Shown here: in pieces, positions 11,740-23,749 of the stretch
Layout of the letters: every line of letters starts with the position of its first letter
How positions within the stretch are numbered: the stretch's first letter is position 1
NCBI GenBank assembly: GCA_960531495.1
Contig: OY482854.1
Location: forward strand, 33,728,293-33,792,292
Direction of reading: 5' to 3'
Source: Zeus faber
Taxonomy: Eukaryota; Chordata; Actinopteri; Zeiformes; Zeidae
Length of the DNA stretch: 64,000 nt
Made by a program: the position numbers and the translations under genes
Notes under the pieces: generated by a model
What the model saw: the letters and a program-made list of their open reading frames with translations, nothing else
Databases searched by the model: none
What the model was told of the DNA's origin: nothing

Positions 11740-13690
11740 CTGAGCAAATTTGAAATGAGATCCGGACAATTACATCTCAACTTGTTAATATATCACCATC
11801 AAAAGACACAATTCTGAATGCAATCACCAAGTGCAAATTATTTTGGTTTCAATGACAAATCAGGTAAATTTCTTGCTAATCAACTGAAACACGATAGAGA
11901 AAAAACACTTATTCAGCCATCAAAGATCCACAGGGTAGGATAACATACAAGACAACAATGCAACATGCAAGACATCAATAACATATTTAGAGACTTTTAT
12001 AAGAATCTATATCACTCAGATAATGAATCAAATATATCAAACATTAACTCATTCCTTGATGATATCAACCTCCCTAAACTTTCCACAGAGTTGGTTACCA
12101 CGTTTGATCAACCACTTACTCTAGAATAACTCAAAAAAGCTCTCTTCTCTATGCCCAACAATAAATCACTTGGATTAGATGGCTACCCAGTGGAATTCTA
12201 TCGACACTTCTGGCCACTTATATTACCATTATTCATCAGAATGGTTACAGAGATTAAGTCAACCTCCAACATGCCACATGAACACCACTCTCATTTCGGT
12301 TTTGCTCAAACCCAATAAGGACCCAACCCTCACCTCCAGCTATATACCCATAAGCCATATTAATTGTTACCTTAAGATTAGAAGTAAAACACTAACCAAC
12401 AGAACTGAAAAAATAATTCCATTTATAATTCACCGAGACCAAACAGGCTTTGTGAAAGGCAGACACTCATTCAGCAATATGCGTTGTTTACTTAGTCTGA
12501 TCAGCATATCTCAAAGGAAAAACTTAAATACTATTTTTGCCTCTTTAGATGCCCAAAAAACATTTGACAGAGTTAATTGGGCATATCTCTTTCAATCCAC
12601 AATAAATTTGGCTTTGAAGAGTGACTCATTCAGTGGATCAGAATCCTCTACAACTCCCCATCTGCTTCTGTCATCACCAATGGTTACACTTCACAGCGTT
12701 TCACTCTACAACGTGGCACAAGACAAGGATGTCTGCTCTCCCCTTTACTATTTGCCATCTTTATTGAACCCCTTGCAGCGGCCATCCATCAAAACAGTAA
12801 TATCGGAGCCATACAAACAGGAAACTCTGTTCACAAAATCAGTTTGTATGCAGACGATATCCTACTGTACATACGGAACCCAATATCATCCCTACCGGAG
12901 GTGTTCAATCCTATATTTAAATTCGCAGCTATCTCAATAATAAATTAAAGTCCAATAAATTGGACTAAAACCACGGTCTTACCACTCAGTGGAGGGACTG
13001 CAATGCTGAAACCCAGAAACTTCCTTTAACCATCACAACTGACAATATTAGATACCTTGGTATTGATATCTCCACCCATCTGTCAAATAGTTTACCCTTA
13101 ACTTCACTACATTGCTCAAATCCATTTAAGAAGACCTCATTCGATGGAAAAACCTACCCATCTCACTAATTGGTAGGATAGCAGCAGTGAAAATGAATAT
13201 ACTTCCAAAAATAAACTATATATTTTCAATGACCCCAGTGCAACCAACAGTACATCGGTTTAATACTGTAGACTCAATAGTAAATAAATGTTATTGGAAG
13301 ATTGTGGAGGTCTAGCAGCCCCACACTTTAGATACTACGATCTAGCAAACCATCTTTAATTTATAATTAAATGGTTACAACCAGAGCAACAATTGGCCCA
13401 TGGATGGTGGTGACATTGAACAAACAGAATGTCAGGAGTTATCGTTATCTGATCTCCCATTCCTTAATGAATCAATAAGGAAACATAATTGCTTTAAAAA
13501 CCCATTTCTAGCAACAACTCTGTGAGCCTGGTGTAAATTCCTCAAATTCAGTGGTCACACTCTATCTCCAAACAAATACACGCCAATCTGGCACAACCCA
13601 GATTTTCTGGTTAAAAACAGACCAATAATCTTTAGGTCTTGGAAAGGCAAGGAATTACTCATCTGGAACACATTTATGAAGGGGATGCAA
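11740..13690 (+). pseudogene. L1-like ORF2 reverse transcriptase part, broken
   Basis: Continues the element after the nested LINE: ISVLLKPNKDPTLTSSYIPI, KIIPFIIHRDQTGFVKGRHS and a degenerate FASLDAQKTFDRVNW. In a neighbouring frame it reads GTRQGCLLSPLLFAIFIEPL and the catalytic YADD (12847-12858) in SLYADDILLYI. The C-terminal end lies near 13660 (GITHLEHIYEGD). Several frame changes make it a pseudogene. Confidence 0.83.
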
Positions 13691-15194
13691 ACCTTGGGTT
13701 TGGATCTCGGCCCCGTTGTCGGTGGGTCGGCGTGCCGCTTGGGTTACCCACCCTGGTTTTCCGGGGTGGCTGGTCGCTGGCGAGTCGGTGTGGGTGCATG
13801 GTTGTCTGGGGGGTGGCCGGGTAGGACCCCCTTCCGGCTGGGCTGGAGTCCTGGCGGCTTGCGCCTACTGGCTTAAGTGTGCTGCCTCCTGGCGGGGCAG
13901 CGGAGAGCGCCACTGGGTGCCTTCCGGGACCCCTGGGGGGGTTGCTTGCTGTTGTGGGTGTGGGGGACAGCTGTCGGCCTTTTACTCCTGTTGGCATCAG
14001 CAGGGGTGGAAGCTTACAGCCAGGAGGCCTGCGCTGAGCACACTCTGCTACATGGATGGCTACTCGGCGCTGATGCCGGGTGGGACATCTGGTCAGCTGC
14101 AGTGGGGCAGGCCTCGCCCTTACGGGCGCGGTTCGGGCAGGGTGTCGGTCTGTCGGCGCAGGGCTAGGATCCGGGCCTGCGGTCCGTGCCTGGCACTCGC
14201 AGCCCGGGTTCTGTGCCTGCGGCTGCGTCTTGTGCCTGCATCTGGGGGTTGGTTGTATGTGTGCACCCCTGGGGTGCGGGGTCTCCTCGTGCTCCCTGGG
14301 ACTGGGTTATGCTCCTCGGGGCCGGGCGTGGGGGTTGCTCCACGGCCCTCTGGCTTCTCTCGGGGCCCGGGGGTCCTATGTGGCTGCAGGGCAGGGTTAG
14401 GGTTAGAGTTAGGGGCTTTCTTGCAGCCATGGGGTGTTTATGCGGCTGTGGAGCTCGGGGGGCTTCGGGGCCCTTTCTGCTGCTTGGAGGGGCCACGACA
14501 TAATACCGACCTTAAACACTAGAACCAATAGGGATAAGTCCTGTACACTCACAGGTGGACACTTTACACACACACACACATACAGGCGGCCCCATCACAC
14601 ACACACACATGCACACACCACCAACACCTGCTTCGATTGCACCCCAGCACCCTCCTGCTTGCATTCCTCTACTTTTCTCCCTCATTTACAGCCATAACTA
14701 TGACAGGAAGAGGCCACGTGACCAGTTGTTCTTCCAGTTGTCCTGGACTTGATTAACTATGTTTTTCAATACGTTGTCATCCAATGTTTATGTTTCCGTG
14801 TAAATGTTGTTTGGTTCTGTGTTTAATTATCTCACCCGTGGTGATTCTCCCCTTCTTGGAGTGTGATCAGTTGTTTATAGACCCAAACATTGTAAATAGT
14901 TCTCCAAAGAGGGGGGTTGGTGGTGGTTCTGTATAATCAAAAACTGTGCTCTTGTCATCTTATAGGTCGTCCACAGGACAGAGTTATTGCAGCAGTTGTT
15001 GATAATTAAAGAATGAATAAAGAGTTTCATTGTAGGTTGAGAAGTTGAACTCCACTTGCAGACTAACTCTGTCCTGAACGCAATGGCATACAAATAGTCT
15101 GTGTTGTATGTCCAGCATGCTGACAGCACAGGGGGGAAAATGGAAAAATAAAAAAATAAAACAGGGAGACACTCAGTCCCCCCCACATTTTGTA

Positions 15195-15605
15195 AACAGT
15201 GAATTAGTCAGTAAGTCAGTTATTTGTCATTTAGTCAGTCTGTTAGTCATTTAGTAATCAGTTAGTAGTCAGTTATTCAGCCAGTCGGTCAGTTAGTTAG
15301 TTAGTTAATTCGTTAGTCAGTAAGCCAATTCTATTGAATTATATCGGCACAGACACAAGGATCTGACCGAGACAGAGTGAATGGGGAACAGGTTAAATAC
15401 AAGAGGAGTGATGAGGAAGGTGAAGACAGGTGGTGAGATTGCTGACTGGGGACAGGTGTGCAGTGGCAGGGATGTGGAACAGACAGAGGGGGCTAGAGAG
15501 GCACAGATAACAAACAAGCACAGGGCAGGTTCCTGACACTGACTCACAAACTGAATAACTGAATAACTACCTGATTAACTGACCGACTAGTCAGTTAATC
15601 AGTTC
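15195..15605. repeat. CAGT tract, right of the L1-like LINE
   Basis: CAGTAAGTCAGTTATT-type repeats at 15195-15325 and on the opposite sense at 15540-15605. Between them is a segment containing one arm of a perfect 23-bp inverted repeat (15444-15466 with 15607-15629). Confidence 0.8.
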
Positions 15606-15629
15606 ACCACTGCACACCTGTCCCCAGTC

Positions 15630-16140
15630 CCTGTCCCCAATCCTTTTGCGCATCATTGCTCATTTTATGAAAATAAAAACGTATGAATTAAATTATAAAA
15701 AATAAATATAGTCAATCCAAATATAATAATGTTGGATTGGTGTATTACTGCACAGTCTTTACACCCAAACAGAAAATAAACAATAAGATTAATGTATATT
15801 TATGAGTTTTCAATCTGGATTGTCATTCGTTCTTATTTTGATGCAGTTTTTCCCACTAAGTCCCAACGGAGCTAAAGAAAGAAAACCTGCAGATTAACAA
15901 TTGATTTTCCCCGTCCGGGTAATGAAGATAACTTCACATATCGACCTGGAATGTAAATGATGCTTGCACTGCGGTTCGCTAGGAAATATGAATATAAATG
16001 TAGAAACACGATGTGCTGAAAGTGGAAGCCATCAATTTGGGCTTGAAAAAAACACAAATATCATTAACAGCTGGTCGCCAGTCACTGTGCTCCTGCTGCT
16101 TCACACGACTTTAAGATTTTAAGATTTTAATAATAATAAA
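15630..16140. other. No gene recognised
   Basis: AT-rich unique-looking sequence without a convincing frame or repeat. Confidence 0.5.
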
Positions 16141-16144
16141 ATAA

Positions 16145-16345
16145 TGGTAGCTCAGGCAGTAGAGCTGGTGGTCTAGTGATCTAAAGGTTGCTGGTTCGAT
16201 CCTAGGCTCCTCCTGCTAGCATGCTGTAGTGTCCTTGAGCAAGAGCCTTAACCCCTAATTGCTCCTGATGGTTGCGTCCGTCGGTGATTGAACAATTGTA
16301 AGTCGCTTTGGATAAAAGCGTCTGCTAAATGTAATGTAATGTAAT
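16145..16345 (+). mobile_element. tRNA-derived SINE (copy a)
   Basis: Same family as in smu1 intron 2: TGGTAGCTCAGG, GGTTCGATCC, the GCTAGCATGCTGTAGTGTCC body, and the LINE-like AAGTCGCTTTGGATAAAAGC tail with ATGTAATG repeats. Confidence 0.88.
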
Positions 16346-16374
16346 TTTAGAAAGAGGCAGCATGTTGTGGCGTC

Positions 16375-16790
16375 ATTAGCGTTCCTAGAGATCTACACCA
16401 GATCTACTCCTATAACTACTACAGATCTACACCTAGATTTACTCCTAGATCTACCACTAGATCTACTCCTAGATGTACTCCAGATCTACTCCTACATCTA
16501 CTCCAGATCTACAACTGGATCTACTCCTAGATCTACTCCAGATCTACACATATATCTACTGCTAGATCTACTCCACATCTACACCTAGATCTACTCCAAA
16601 TCTACACCATATCTAATCCCGATCCACTCCTCTATGTACTCCAGATCTATTCCAGAGCTACTTCTAGATCCACATCAGATGTAATCCAGGTCTATTCCGT
16701 GATCTACTCCTAGATTTACTCCTAGGTCTACTCACAGATCTACATGAAATCTTCTCCAGACCTGGAGATCCAGGAGAACCTCTGATCTGC
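16375..16790. repeat. AGATCTACTCC minisatellite
   Basis: Degenerate 11-12 bp units AGATCTACTCCT / AGATCTACACC, many with the AGATCT palindrome. Confidence 0.9.
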
Positions 16791-17488
16791 TAATTTCCTC
16801 AAGAACTAGTACGCTGCTTAGGGCTCGGACGCTGGAGAAGGAATCGCCTGATTGATCCCGTGAGGAAACGTGTCCTCTGCGTTTTCCATCCCATCTAGCT
16901 ACAAGCAGTGTGTAAAAGGTGGTTCCAACTTGGAACTTTCTAGGTGTGTTTCACAACCAGTGAGCATGGTTTGTGTGTTTGGCGGACCCCTGGAGGGGCT
17001 TTCTTTGGGGTTGTTAAGCACTGTTGCTACGTGGCTAATGTGCGGTCTAATCAAGGAAAGGTCAGCAGGCCGTGACCATCATATGCTAGCCTTTACCCTT
17101 GATGTTGCACTGCAGGATGCAGCAGCGAGAGTCCGCCGCCTCCCGTCACAACATCAGCTTGTGCTAATTAGTGGAATCTGCTTTTTAGGACGAGTAGGCA
17201 AATGACTCTGCTGATAGTCTGGTCATGAAAGACTCAGAAGGATGTTTGCCCTGCTTCAGACGAGTGGAGCCTGCTCTGCTCAGGACCTGGACTTATGGGA
17301 TGGGGAGGGCAGAAGGTAAAGAAGGACGCCCCCTGTTGTATGTATGTAACACCTTGAATGTACGTGTACAGGATGTTATGTGACGTATTATGTAGGTGTG
17401 GCACATTTGGGTTCAGGGGAAACATGTCAACCAGCCTTTTTTTTAAATACACTGTAAACATTTATTTTCCCCCTTGCTTTCCTGTTGG
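16790..17488. other. No gene recognised
   Basis: A 111-codon + frame (16870-17205) has no motif I recognise. No splice or promoter evidence. Confidence 0.45.
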
Positions 17489-17567
17489 TGAGAGAGAGCG
17501 AGAGAGAGAGAGTGAGAGAGCGAGCGAAAGAGCGAGAGAGCGAGAGAGAGAGAGACAGAGAGCGAGA

Positions 17568-17599
<32 letters not shown>

Positions 17600-17603
17600 C
17601 AGC
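17489..17603. repeat. GA-rich microsatellite
   Basis: GAGAGAGCGAGAG and GAGACAGAGAG repeats. Confidence 0.95.
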
Positions 17604-17699
17604 AGAAAATGAGCTCCTACAACATTCATTAAAACTCATTATTTTTACATTGTGTACAATAACAAGTTTAGCTTGAAATTAATCCAGAAGAATTCATGC

Positions 17700-19740
17700 A
17701 AAGCTGGGTAACTTTGCAGAACTATTGTCACTACTACTGGACTGTAGCAGCACATTTAAAAAGTTATGCTAACTGCTACTCAGTGAGCACCTGCCACAGC
17801 CACACCACAGAGAAAACAACTTGGAGAAGAAGACCAAAGGGGATTAAATAAGTAAAAGGACATCATATGGACAGAAAAACAGAAGACAAAACTACCAAGA
17901 CCTACAGGATTAAATAAACAAGACCTGGAAGGTGAGATAATATTTAAAATCTCATAACAAAAGAATAGCCTTCAAGCTAGCTAACAAGCTAACATATACA
18001 CAGGAGGCAGTTCCCAAAACATAACTTCAAAAATGGAACCTTCACAACAGCAGCTTAGTGGACAAAGCCTGGGTGACCTGACGATAAACTATCCTGAAGA
18101 AATCACAAGTGAAGCAGGAAGAAAGAAGCACAGACAGCGGTTACTGAGAGAGATCCCAGAGACCCTGAGAGCTGAGCACCAGCAGCTGGACAACAGAGAG
18201 GTCAGAGGTCAGAGCAGACCCTGAGAGCTGAGCACCAGCAGCTGGACAACAGAGAGGTCAGAGCAGACCTACTGTTCTACACCCCGCACCCAGAGGCGTG
18301 GCACGCTACTGTCCATGCAGAGTACACCACCCTCAAGATGGGAGAGAACAAATCTATCAGGCAGCTCTACACAGATACTGTTCCAAAATTCAATATTAAC
18401 TTTTACAACAATGGAACTGTCATGATCCAAGGATCTCAGGTTAAATTGGAAGAATTTGGAAGAGACTTTGTCGAACTTAAAGCTCTTGCTGGAAAAATAA
18501 AAACCAATATACGTCCAAACACTATACAGTATGTGACCATGGAGCAGCTCGGAGAAACCGTGAGGGAGCTTCGACGAGACAATGAGGCCCTCAGAGAGGA
18601 GCTGTATAAACTGAGAGACACGCACTTCCTCAACCTCAGACAGACAGCAACAGAACAGCCCTCCCCACCAGACCACTGACGCTGGCTCCCAGACTGAAAC
18701 CAGCAACCAGACAGAGACCCAGATCAGCAGCGTGGACCCCTGCCCCCCGACACACAGCCCATCTCCCGCCCTCACAACCTAGGGAGACGCAGAGATCCCA
18801 ACCCCTCCCCCTGCCCCCACAGTCTGCAGAGGAACAGAGCTCCGCACCACGCCCAGAGCCCCCCAAAACTGCCATCCTCATGGACTCCAATGGCAAATTC
18901 CTCCTTCACAGGAAGTTGTTCCCCAGACACAGTGTTGGTATGTTCTGGTGGCCTTATACTGACAGTGCACTAAAGCTGCTCTGCCAGGCCCACCTAGGTC
19001 AGCCTAACAACATCACTATACACACAGGCACCAATGACCTGTGCCACAAGGGAGAGGGCGTGGCAGAGGCCCTGACGGTAGTGGCTAGGAAAGTCCACAG
19101 AGAGTTCCCCAGAGCCAACATCACCATCTCCACCCTCCTGTCAAGGACAGACATCCCCTCTGACACCATCAATAAGATCAACAACAAGATCACCACAGAC
19201 TGTGTCAACCTGACCCACGTCACCATCGCCCATCACCCCACACTAACGGCCGAGCACCTACACGACGAGGTACACCTGGCCCGGAAATACGTCTGGATGT
19301 TGGCAGTGGACCTGAGAAGAGCCACACCCTACATAGGAGACACTCCAGCTCCTCTACAACATCACACACCACACCAAGCAAGATAGAAGAAAGCTCTACC
19401 CAACCGACAACAACCTACCAGATCCCAGCCTACTAGACCCCCACCCAGAGGATTCTTCTTGACTCCCACTAAACAGAACCCAGAATAGGAGTCCTCAAGC
19501 CAATGTCAGGCTCTGGTGCCAGGCCTGAGACATCACACCTGGCACAGCACCCCACACAGGACCACCGCACAGCCCTGCTGCCCCCTCAAAGAGTACATAC
19601 CTATGCACAGGTAGTTTCAGGACACCCGACAGCCAGCTCTCTCTCTTTACCCTTCATAGTACCAACGTTCAAAGTTCCTACTCTCAACTGCACTCTCCTC
19701 CCCTTCTTCTCCTGCTGTCTCCGGACACGTTTTCCCCCTC
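17700..19740 (+). mobile_element. CR1/L2-group LINE, 5' part with ORF1
   Basis: 5' leader-like sequence followed by an ORF1 whose esterase domain is typical of some CR1/L2-group LINEs. No endonuclease or reverse transcriptase follows; the element stops before a TTC microsatellite at 19739. Confidence 0.7.
18033..19386 (+). pseudogene. LINE ORF1 with coiled-coil and SGNH-esterase-like domain
   Basis: The first segment starts MEPSQQQLSGQSLGDLTINY. A 56-bp tandem duplication (GACCCTGAGAGCTGAGCACC at 18161 and 18217) breaks the frame. The next segment (18338-18679) is a coiled-coil-like MEQLGETVRELRRDNEALRE region. The third (18880-19386) is SGNH-like: an MDSNGKFL start block, HTGTNDL (GxND block) and LHDEVHLARKYV carrying the likely catalytic His. 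From family knowledge such ORF1 proteins bind RNA and may have esterase activity. The nucleophile Ser block looks intact as DSN, but the frame breaks argue against function. Confidence 0.78.
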
Positions 19741-19770
19741 TTCTTCTTCTTCTTCTTCTTCTTCTTCTTC
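19739..19770. repeat. TTC microsatellite
   Basis: (TTC)10-like tract at the junction between the LINE ORF1 fragment and the next dispersed repeat. Confidence 0.9.
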
Positions 19771-19774
19771 GGCT

Positions 19775-19962
19775 GACAGTAGCACAATTTCCACTGGCAC
19801 CCTGTTGGGTTCGGTTTGGAAATAAAATTTGTTGTCCGCATGTTTGATTTGCATGGTTTTTACGCCGGATGCCCTTCCTGACGCCACCCTCTCTATTCAT
19901 CCAGGCTTGGGACCGGCACTGATGATACACTGGCTTGTGCACCCGTAGTGGCTAAATTCAAG
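19775..19962. repeat. Dispersed fish-type repeat segment
   Basis: ACGCCGGATGCCCTTCCTGA and GGGACCGGCACTGATGATAC are words I associate with a dispersed repeat of fish genomes. Family and orientation not determined. Confidence 0.45.
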
Positions 19963-20169
19963 TTGTTTAGTTGCTAGTTGTTTTTATTGTATTGAATATT
20001 TTAAATAGTTTATGGTATATATTGTCTAGGATTTGATACTAATATTGGCAATAGAGTTAAATGTTGTCTTTAAGTCTGCGTTGGAGAAAATAAATGTCAC
20101 TTGATGAACTTCAGAATGTTCTAATAAATGATTCAACCTGTATAATATTAACAATAAAAAATATTCAAG

Positions 20170-20211
20170 TATTATATATATATATTATATATTATATATA
20201 ATAATAATAAT

Positions 20212-20301
<90 letters not shown>

Positions 20302-20315
20302 TTATATATATAGCG
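20170..20315. repeat. TA microsatellite
   Basis: (TA)n with AAT interruptions, about 140 bp. Confidence 0.95.
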
Positions 20316-20879
20316 TATATTATATTAATATCTATAATTTTGAACGTATGTATGCATGAACTTGAAGGTATGAATGTGTGTGTGTGTAGCTTTGCTGGTA
20401 TGTACTGTATATACCTGGATGTATGTTGGTATGTAGAGTATGTGCCTTGAATGTCTGTCTGTCTGTGTCTGTGTGTCTCTCATCTGGACATTATGCTGTA
20501 ATGATCAGGTATCATGACTTATCTGTATGCGTTTTGTTATATATATATTTATTATTTATGTATGTTTCTTTAATCATTGGCTCCAAAGTGATGCCACAAC
20601 GTTGTCTGTCCAGAGCTATTCCCATGAAGACATTTTGTTTTACAGCCTTGATCAGTGCAATACCCTTTATACCTTTTCAGACTAATGTCCCTAATGTCTG
20701 TCATCAGAATTGCCTGCTGACAACAAAGCTGCACTTTGAGTAAGAGAAGCTGTTTGAGATGTGATGAGCTGAGGAGAGGCTCCAGAGCTCAACAATATAC
20801 ACATGTATCACCCTGAATGTACTTACAGTACATACAGATATACATACTACATACATACTACATACATATATACATACAT

Positions 20880-20910
<31 letters not shown>

Positions 20911-21150
20911 TACCTGCGTATTTACGTACAAACGTACATGAAGGAATCTGTAAATATGAACAACTTCAAAGATGAATGAGATCAGATCAAAGATGAGATT
21001 TGTATGAAATGTTAAAAGTTGATTGATTGACGTTGTTTTCAAATCCTCAACTAGTGTGTTTTCAGTTGTTGATCCATCGTTGATTCCGCTGCATCTGCTC
21101 AACTCAAACAAAGTTCAGCATAGAGCAAAGACCAAGATGGCGACGAAGCC
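20316..21150. other. No gene recognised; short CAGA tract at 20879-20909
   Basis: Short frames only. GTGTGT and ACATAC low-complexity patches. Confidence 0.45.
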
Positions 21151-21159
21151 AGTGATCAG

Positions 21160-21292
21160 AGTGTGTGTGTGTGTGTAATGTACTGTGTGTGTGTGTGTGT
21201 GTATGTGTGTGTAATATACTGTGTGTGTGTGTGTGTGTATGTGTGTGTAATATACTGTGTGTGTGTGTAACGTACTGTGTGTGTAATGTGTA
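21160..21292. repeat. GT microsatellite with TAATATACTG interruptions
   Basis: Four GT blocks separated by a TAATGTACTG or TAATATACTG spacer, followed directly by SINE copy b. Confidence 0.9.
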
Positions 21293-21301
21293 TGTGAAAT
21301 G

Positions 21302-21475
21302 TGGGGGGTGGTAGCTCAGGAGGTAGAGCTGGTCTTCTAGTAATGTAAAGGTTGCTGGTTCGATCCCTGCTCCTCCTGCTAGCATGCTGTAGTGTCCTTG
21401 AGCAAGACACTTAACCCCTAATTGCTCCTGATGGCTGCGTCCGTCGCTGTTTGAATAATTGTAAGTTGCTTTGTG
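21302..21475 (+). mobile_element. tRNA-derived SINE (copy b), 3' truncated
   Basis: TGGTAGCTCAGG and GGTTCGATCC are intact. The tail breaks after AAGTTGCTTTG, where a GT microsatellite takes over. Confidence 0.85.
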
Positions 21476-22735
21476 TGTGTGTGTGTGTGTGTGTCGGCAG
21501 GGTCTGATTCGACCTTTAATCTGAGATGAGATGTGAACCCTGCAGGGGGGATATCACTCTGTCCAATCCTGTTTCATCTTCCTCCCTCCGTCCTCCCTGT
21601 TTCTTTCTCCCTCCCTCCATAGTCCCTGTTTCTCCATCCTCCATTCTCCCTGTCACCCCCCCCCCCCCCTTTGTCTCTCCCTCCCTAAATTCACAAAGTC
21701 AATAGAAAAAGTGTGGCAGCATGGAGGGGGAGACTTCAAAGACAAATTATTCTTCTCATTATTACAAAAATGTCGCTGATATACTAATCAACATGACAAA
21801 TATAGAATCATATCTGATAAAGATCTCAGAACTTCATGTCTTAGAGCAAATGGTTTGAACTTCAGTCAGGAACCAAACGTCTCAGTTCTTTGTACAGAAA
21901 CCAGTTCTCAAACCGGAAAACGGTTCGAAATGTCAACTGTAGCAGAAAATCTTAAAAATAAATAAATGTGATTTTTCAAAAAAGCCGATGGTCATGTGAC
22001 TCATGTCAGCTCCATCTTCTGGTCCCTCTCTCTCCATGTCTGCCTGCTCCAGCGGCTCAGATGCAGAGAGAAGCTCTGAGGAACATGGCCGACACCTCCA
22101 CGTCACATCAACAACATTGTGTATTTCAGTGTATTTCAGTGAGGTGGCAGCAGGACACAACATAAGTACAAGCTTTTGTTTCTGCCCCGGTCCCAAAACC
22201 AAAGAGTCTGTTTTTGTGACACAGTGAGCGTTACTTGCTGTTAGAGAAGCCGGAGCTCATGGTGACGCTACGGCCAAAAAAACAAACAAACCAAAACTGT
22301 ACTCCCAACAAAAGTTCTGCCTGAACCATAAGAGAACAAAAGAAATACAAACAAAAGACATTGGCTATCCCTCACTTTCTAAGCTAACAACAACATGGGA
22401 AAAACATTATCCAAACCAAAATGGCAACTCACTCCTACTACTTGGAGCTTAATACACAAAGAGTATTTACAAAATGTACGACAAGAATAGGTAGGTATCA
22501 ACCCAACCTAACAATAGATACTAAAAAAATAAAGTTGTCAAAGCTCACAGAGCAAATAACACAAGTCCACAAAGACTTTGTAATATTTGGAGGCCAGGGT
22601 CTTGGAGGTCAAGATCTTCTGTGCTGGAACCAGCACCTGTGAATTATCACAAAGATCTCCACAGAAAACAGAGCTCCAACTCTCCAACAAAGACAAATTA
22701 CGAACACAAACAGAAAGGGCTGGGGCCGTACCAGC
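21476..22735. other. No gene recognised
   Basis: Includes a pyrimidine-rich stretch (21570-21690, with a C14-like run at 21656). No frame with a known motif. Confidence 0.45.
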
Positions 22736-22737
22736 GG

Positions 22738-22775
22738 GTCTGTCTGCCTGCCTGCCTGCCTGTCTGCCTGCCTGT

Positions 22776-22816
<41 letters not shown>

Positions 22817-22878
22817 TGTCTGTCTGCCTGCCTGCCTGCCTGCCTGCCTGCCTTCCTGTCTGTCTGTCTGGCTGTCCG
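22738..22878. repeat. TGCC/TGTC tetranucleotide array
   Basis: (CTGC)(CTGC)(CTGT)-type words over about 140 bp. Confidence 0.95.
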
Positions 22879-22884
22879 TCTGAC

Positions 22885-23010
22885 ACCCGTATATCTAATG
22901 GACTTCACACTTGGCGTGTGCATGGCTGGGACACGAGGACGTTCACTGTCCAATTTGGTGCAATTTGGACACACGACAGGTGCATTATTAATAACTTTGA
23001 ATAAAGCAGC
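22885..23010. repeat. Dispersed repeat family B, copy 1
   Basis: Resembles 51640-51800 in smu1 intron 8: a CTTCACACTTGGCGTGTGCA-like block, GGGACACGAGGACGTTCAC, a CAATTTGG block, and ATTAATAACTTTGAATAAA. Divergence is substantial. Confidence 0.6.
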
Positions 23011-23747
23011 AAACAGGAACCGGCGGGGGTGGGGCTTCAGGGCTGTGACTGGGTTCCTTACGGCTGCAGTGCAGGGCCGATGGTCCTCTGTGAGAAACAG
23101 TGTATTTCCGTGGTGTTTTTCACCACGACTCTCAGGAGCGAGGCCGTGCATGCAGCAGGTCCAGTCAGAGTCAAGATGTTTGGATGAACCAGCAGTTGTT
23201 CAATCACATTGAGTCTCTGATCTGATCAGATTGTTATTGATTAGATGTTATTGATCAGTGTCTCTACTCCAGTCATTCTTGGACATTGTTCAACAGTGAA
23301 ATTGAACCAGTGATCATTTTGATGAGGACCCCCTGGGGCCTCTGGAAGGACCCCTGGGGACCCTGAACCCCACGTGAAACAATCACAGACTCCTGTTGGA
23401 TCTGAGCATCTTCATGTTTCTACCTTGAAGAACCTTGAAGAACCTTGAATGGAGTCTATATCTGATGAGCCAGCTCCCCCTGCTGGCCGTCCTGGGAAAC
23501 ACCACAGAGCAACAACCTGCTGCAAGGCGAGTGCTGCTCAGGGGCACTGCGGCAGACACACTGCAATCTGCTGAAGTGTTTTCTGGAAATAAAAGCAACA
23601 TTTTCATGAAGAAAATAACTTGAGTAACAATTAAGACTGTTCAACTCAAACAATCCTCAAGCAACGACTCCGTCTTAACATTGCATCTTTGATATCACCC
23701 AGTGAACCAGGTGAGCAGTCACATGATGTACCCACCAGCCATGAATA
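23011..23747. other. No gene recognised
   Basis: Short frames without motifs. GGACCCCCTGGGGCCTCTGG and GGACCCCTGGGGACC form a small repeat at 23325-23365. Confidence 0.45.
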
Positions 23748-23749
23748 TA

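Larger units (their letters stand above)
8590..15165 (+). mobile_element. L1-like LINE, 5' truncated, carrying a nested LINE
   Basis: Endonuclease remnants at 8632-9560 and reverse-transcriptase remnants at 11740-13690 are collinear and on the + strand, separated by a minus-strand LINE. The 3' region 13690-15165 is non-coding. It is GC-rich to 14510, then matches the poly(A)-tailed fragment at 43560-43966, and ends near an A-rich GGAAAAATAAAAAAATAAAA. CAGT-type repeats flank both ends (to 8590 and from 15195), so the element landed in that tract. Confidence 0.82.

Noticed and set aside
14394..14415. GGGTTAGGGTTAG, telomere-like
   Set aside because: Only about two units within the 3' region of the L1-like LINE; too short for an interstitial telomere array.
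13716..14522. 268-codon + frame and overlapping frames on both strands
   Set aside because: The segment is GC-rich non-coding 3' sequence of the L1-like LINE; several frames are open at once and no motif is present.
22609..23151. 180-codon minus-strand frame
   Set aside because: The middle is the TGCC array and the flanks show no domain; nothing supports a gene.
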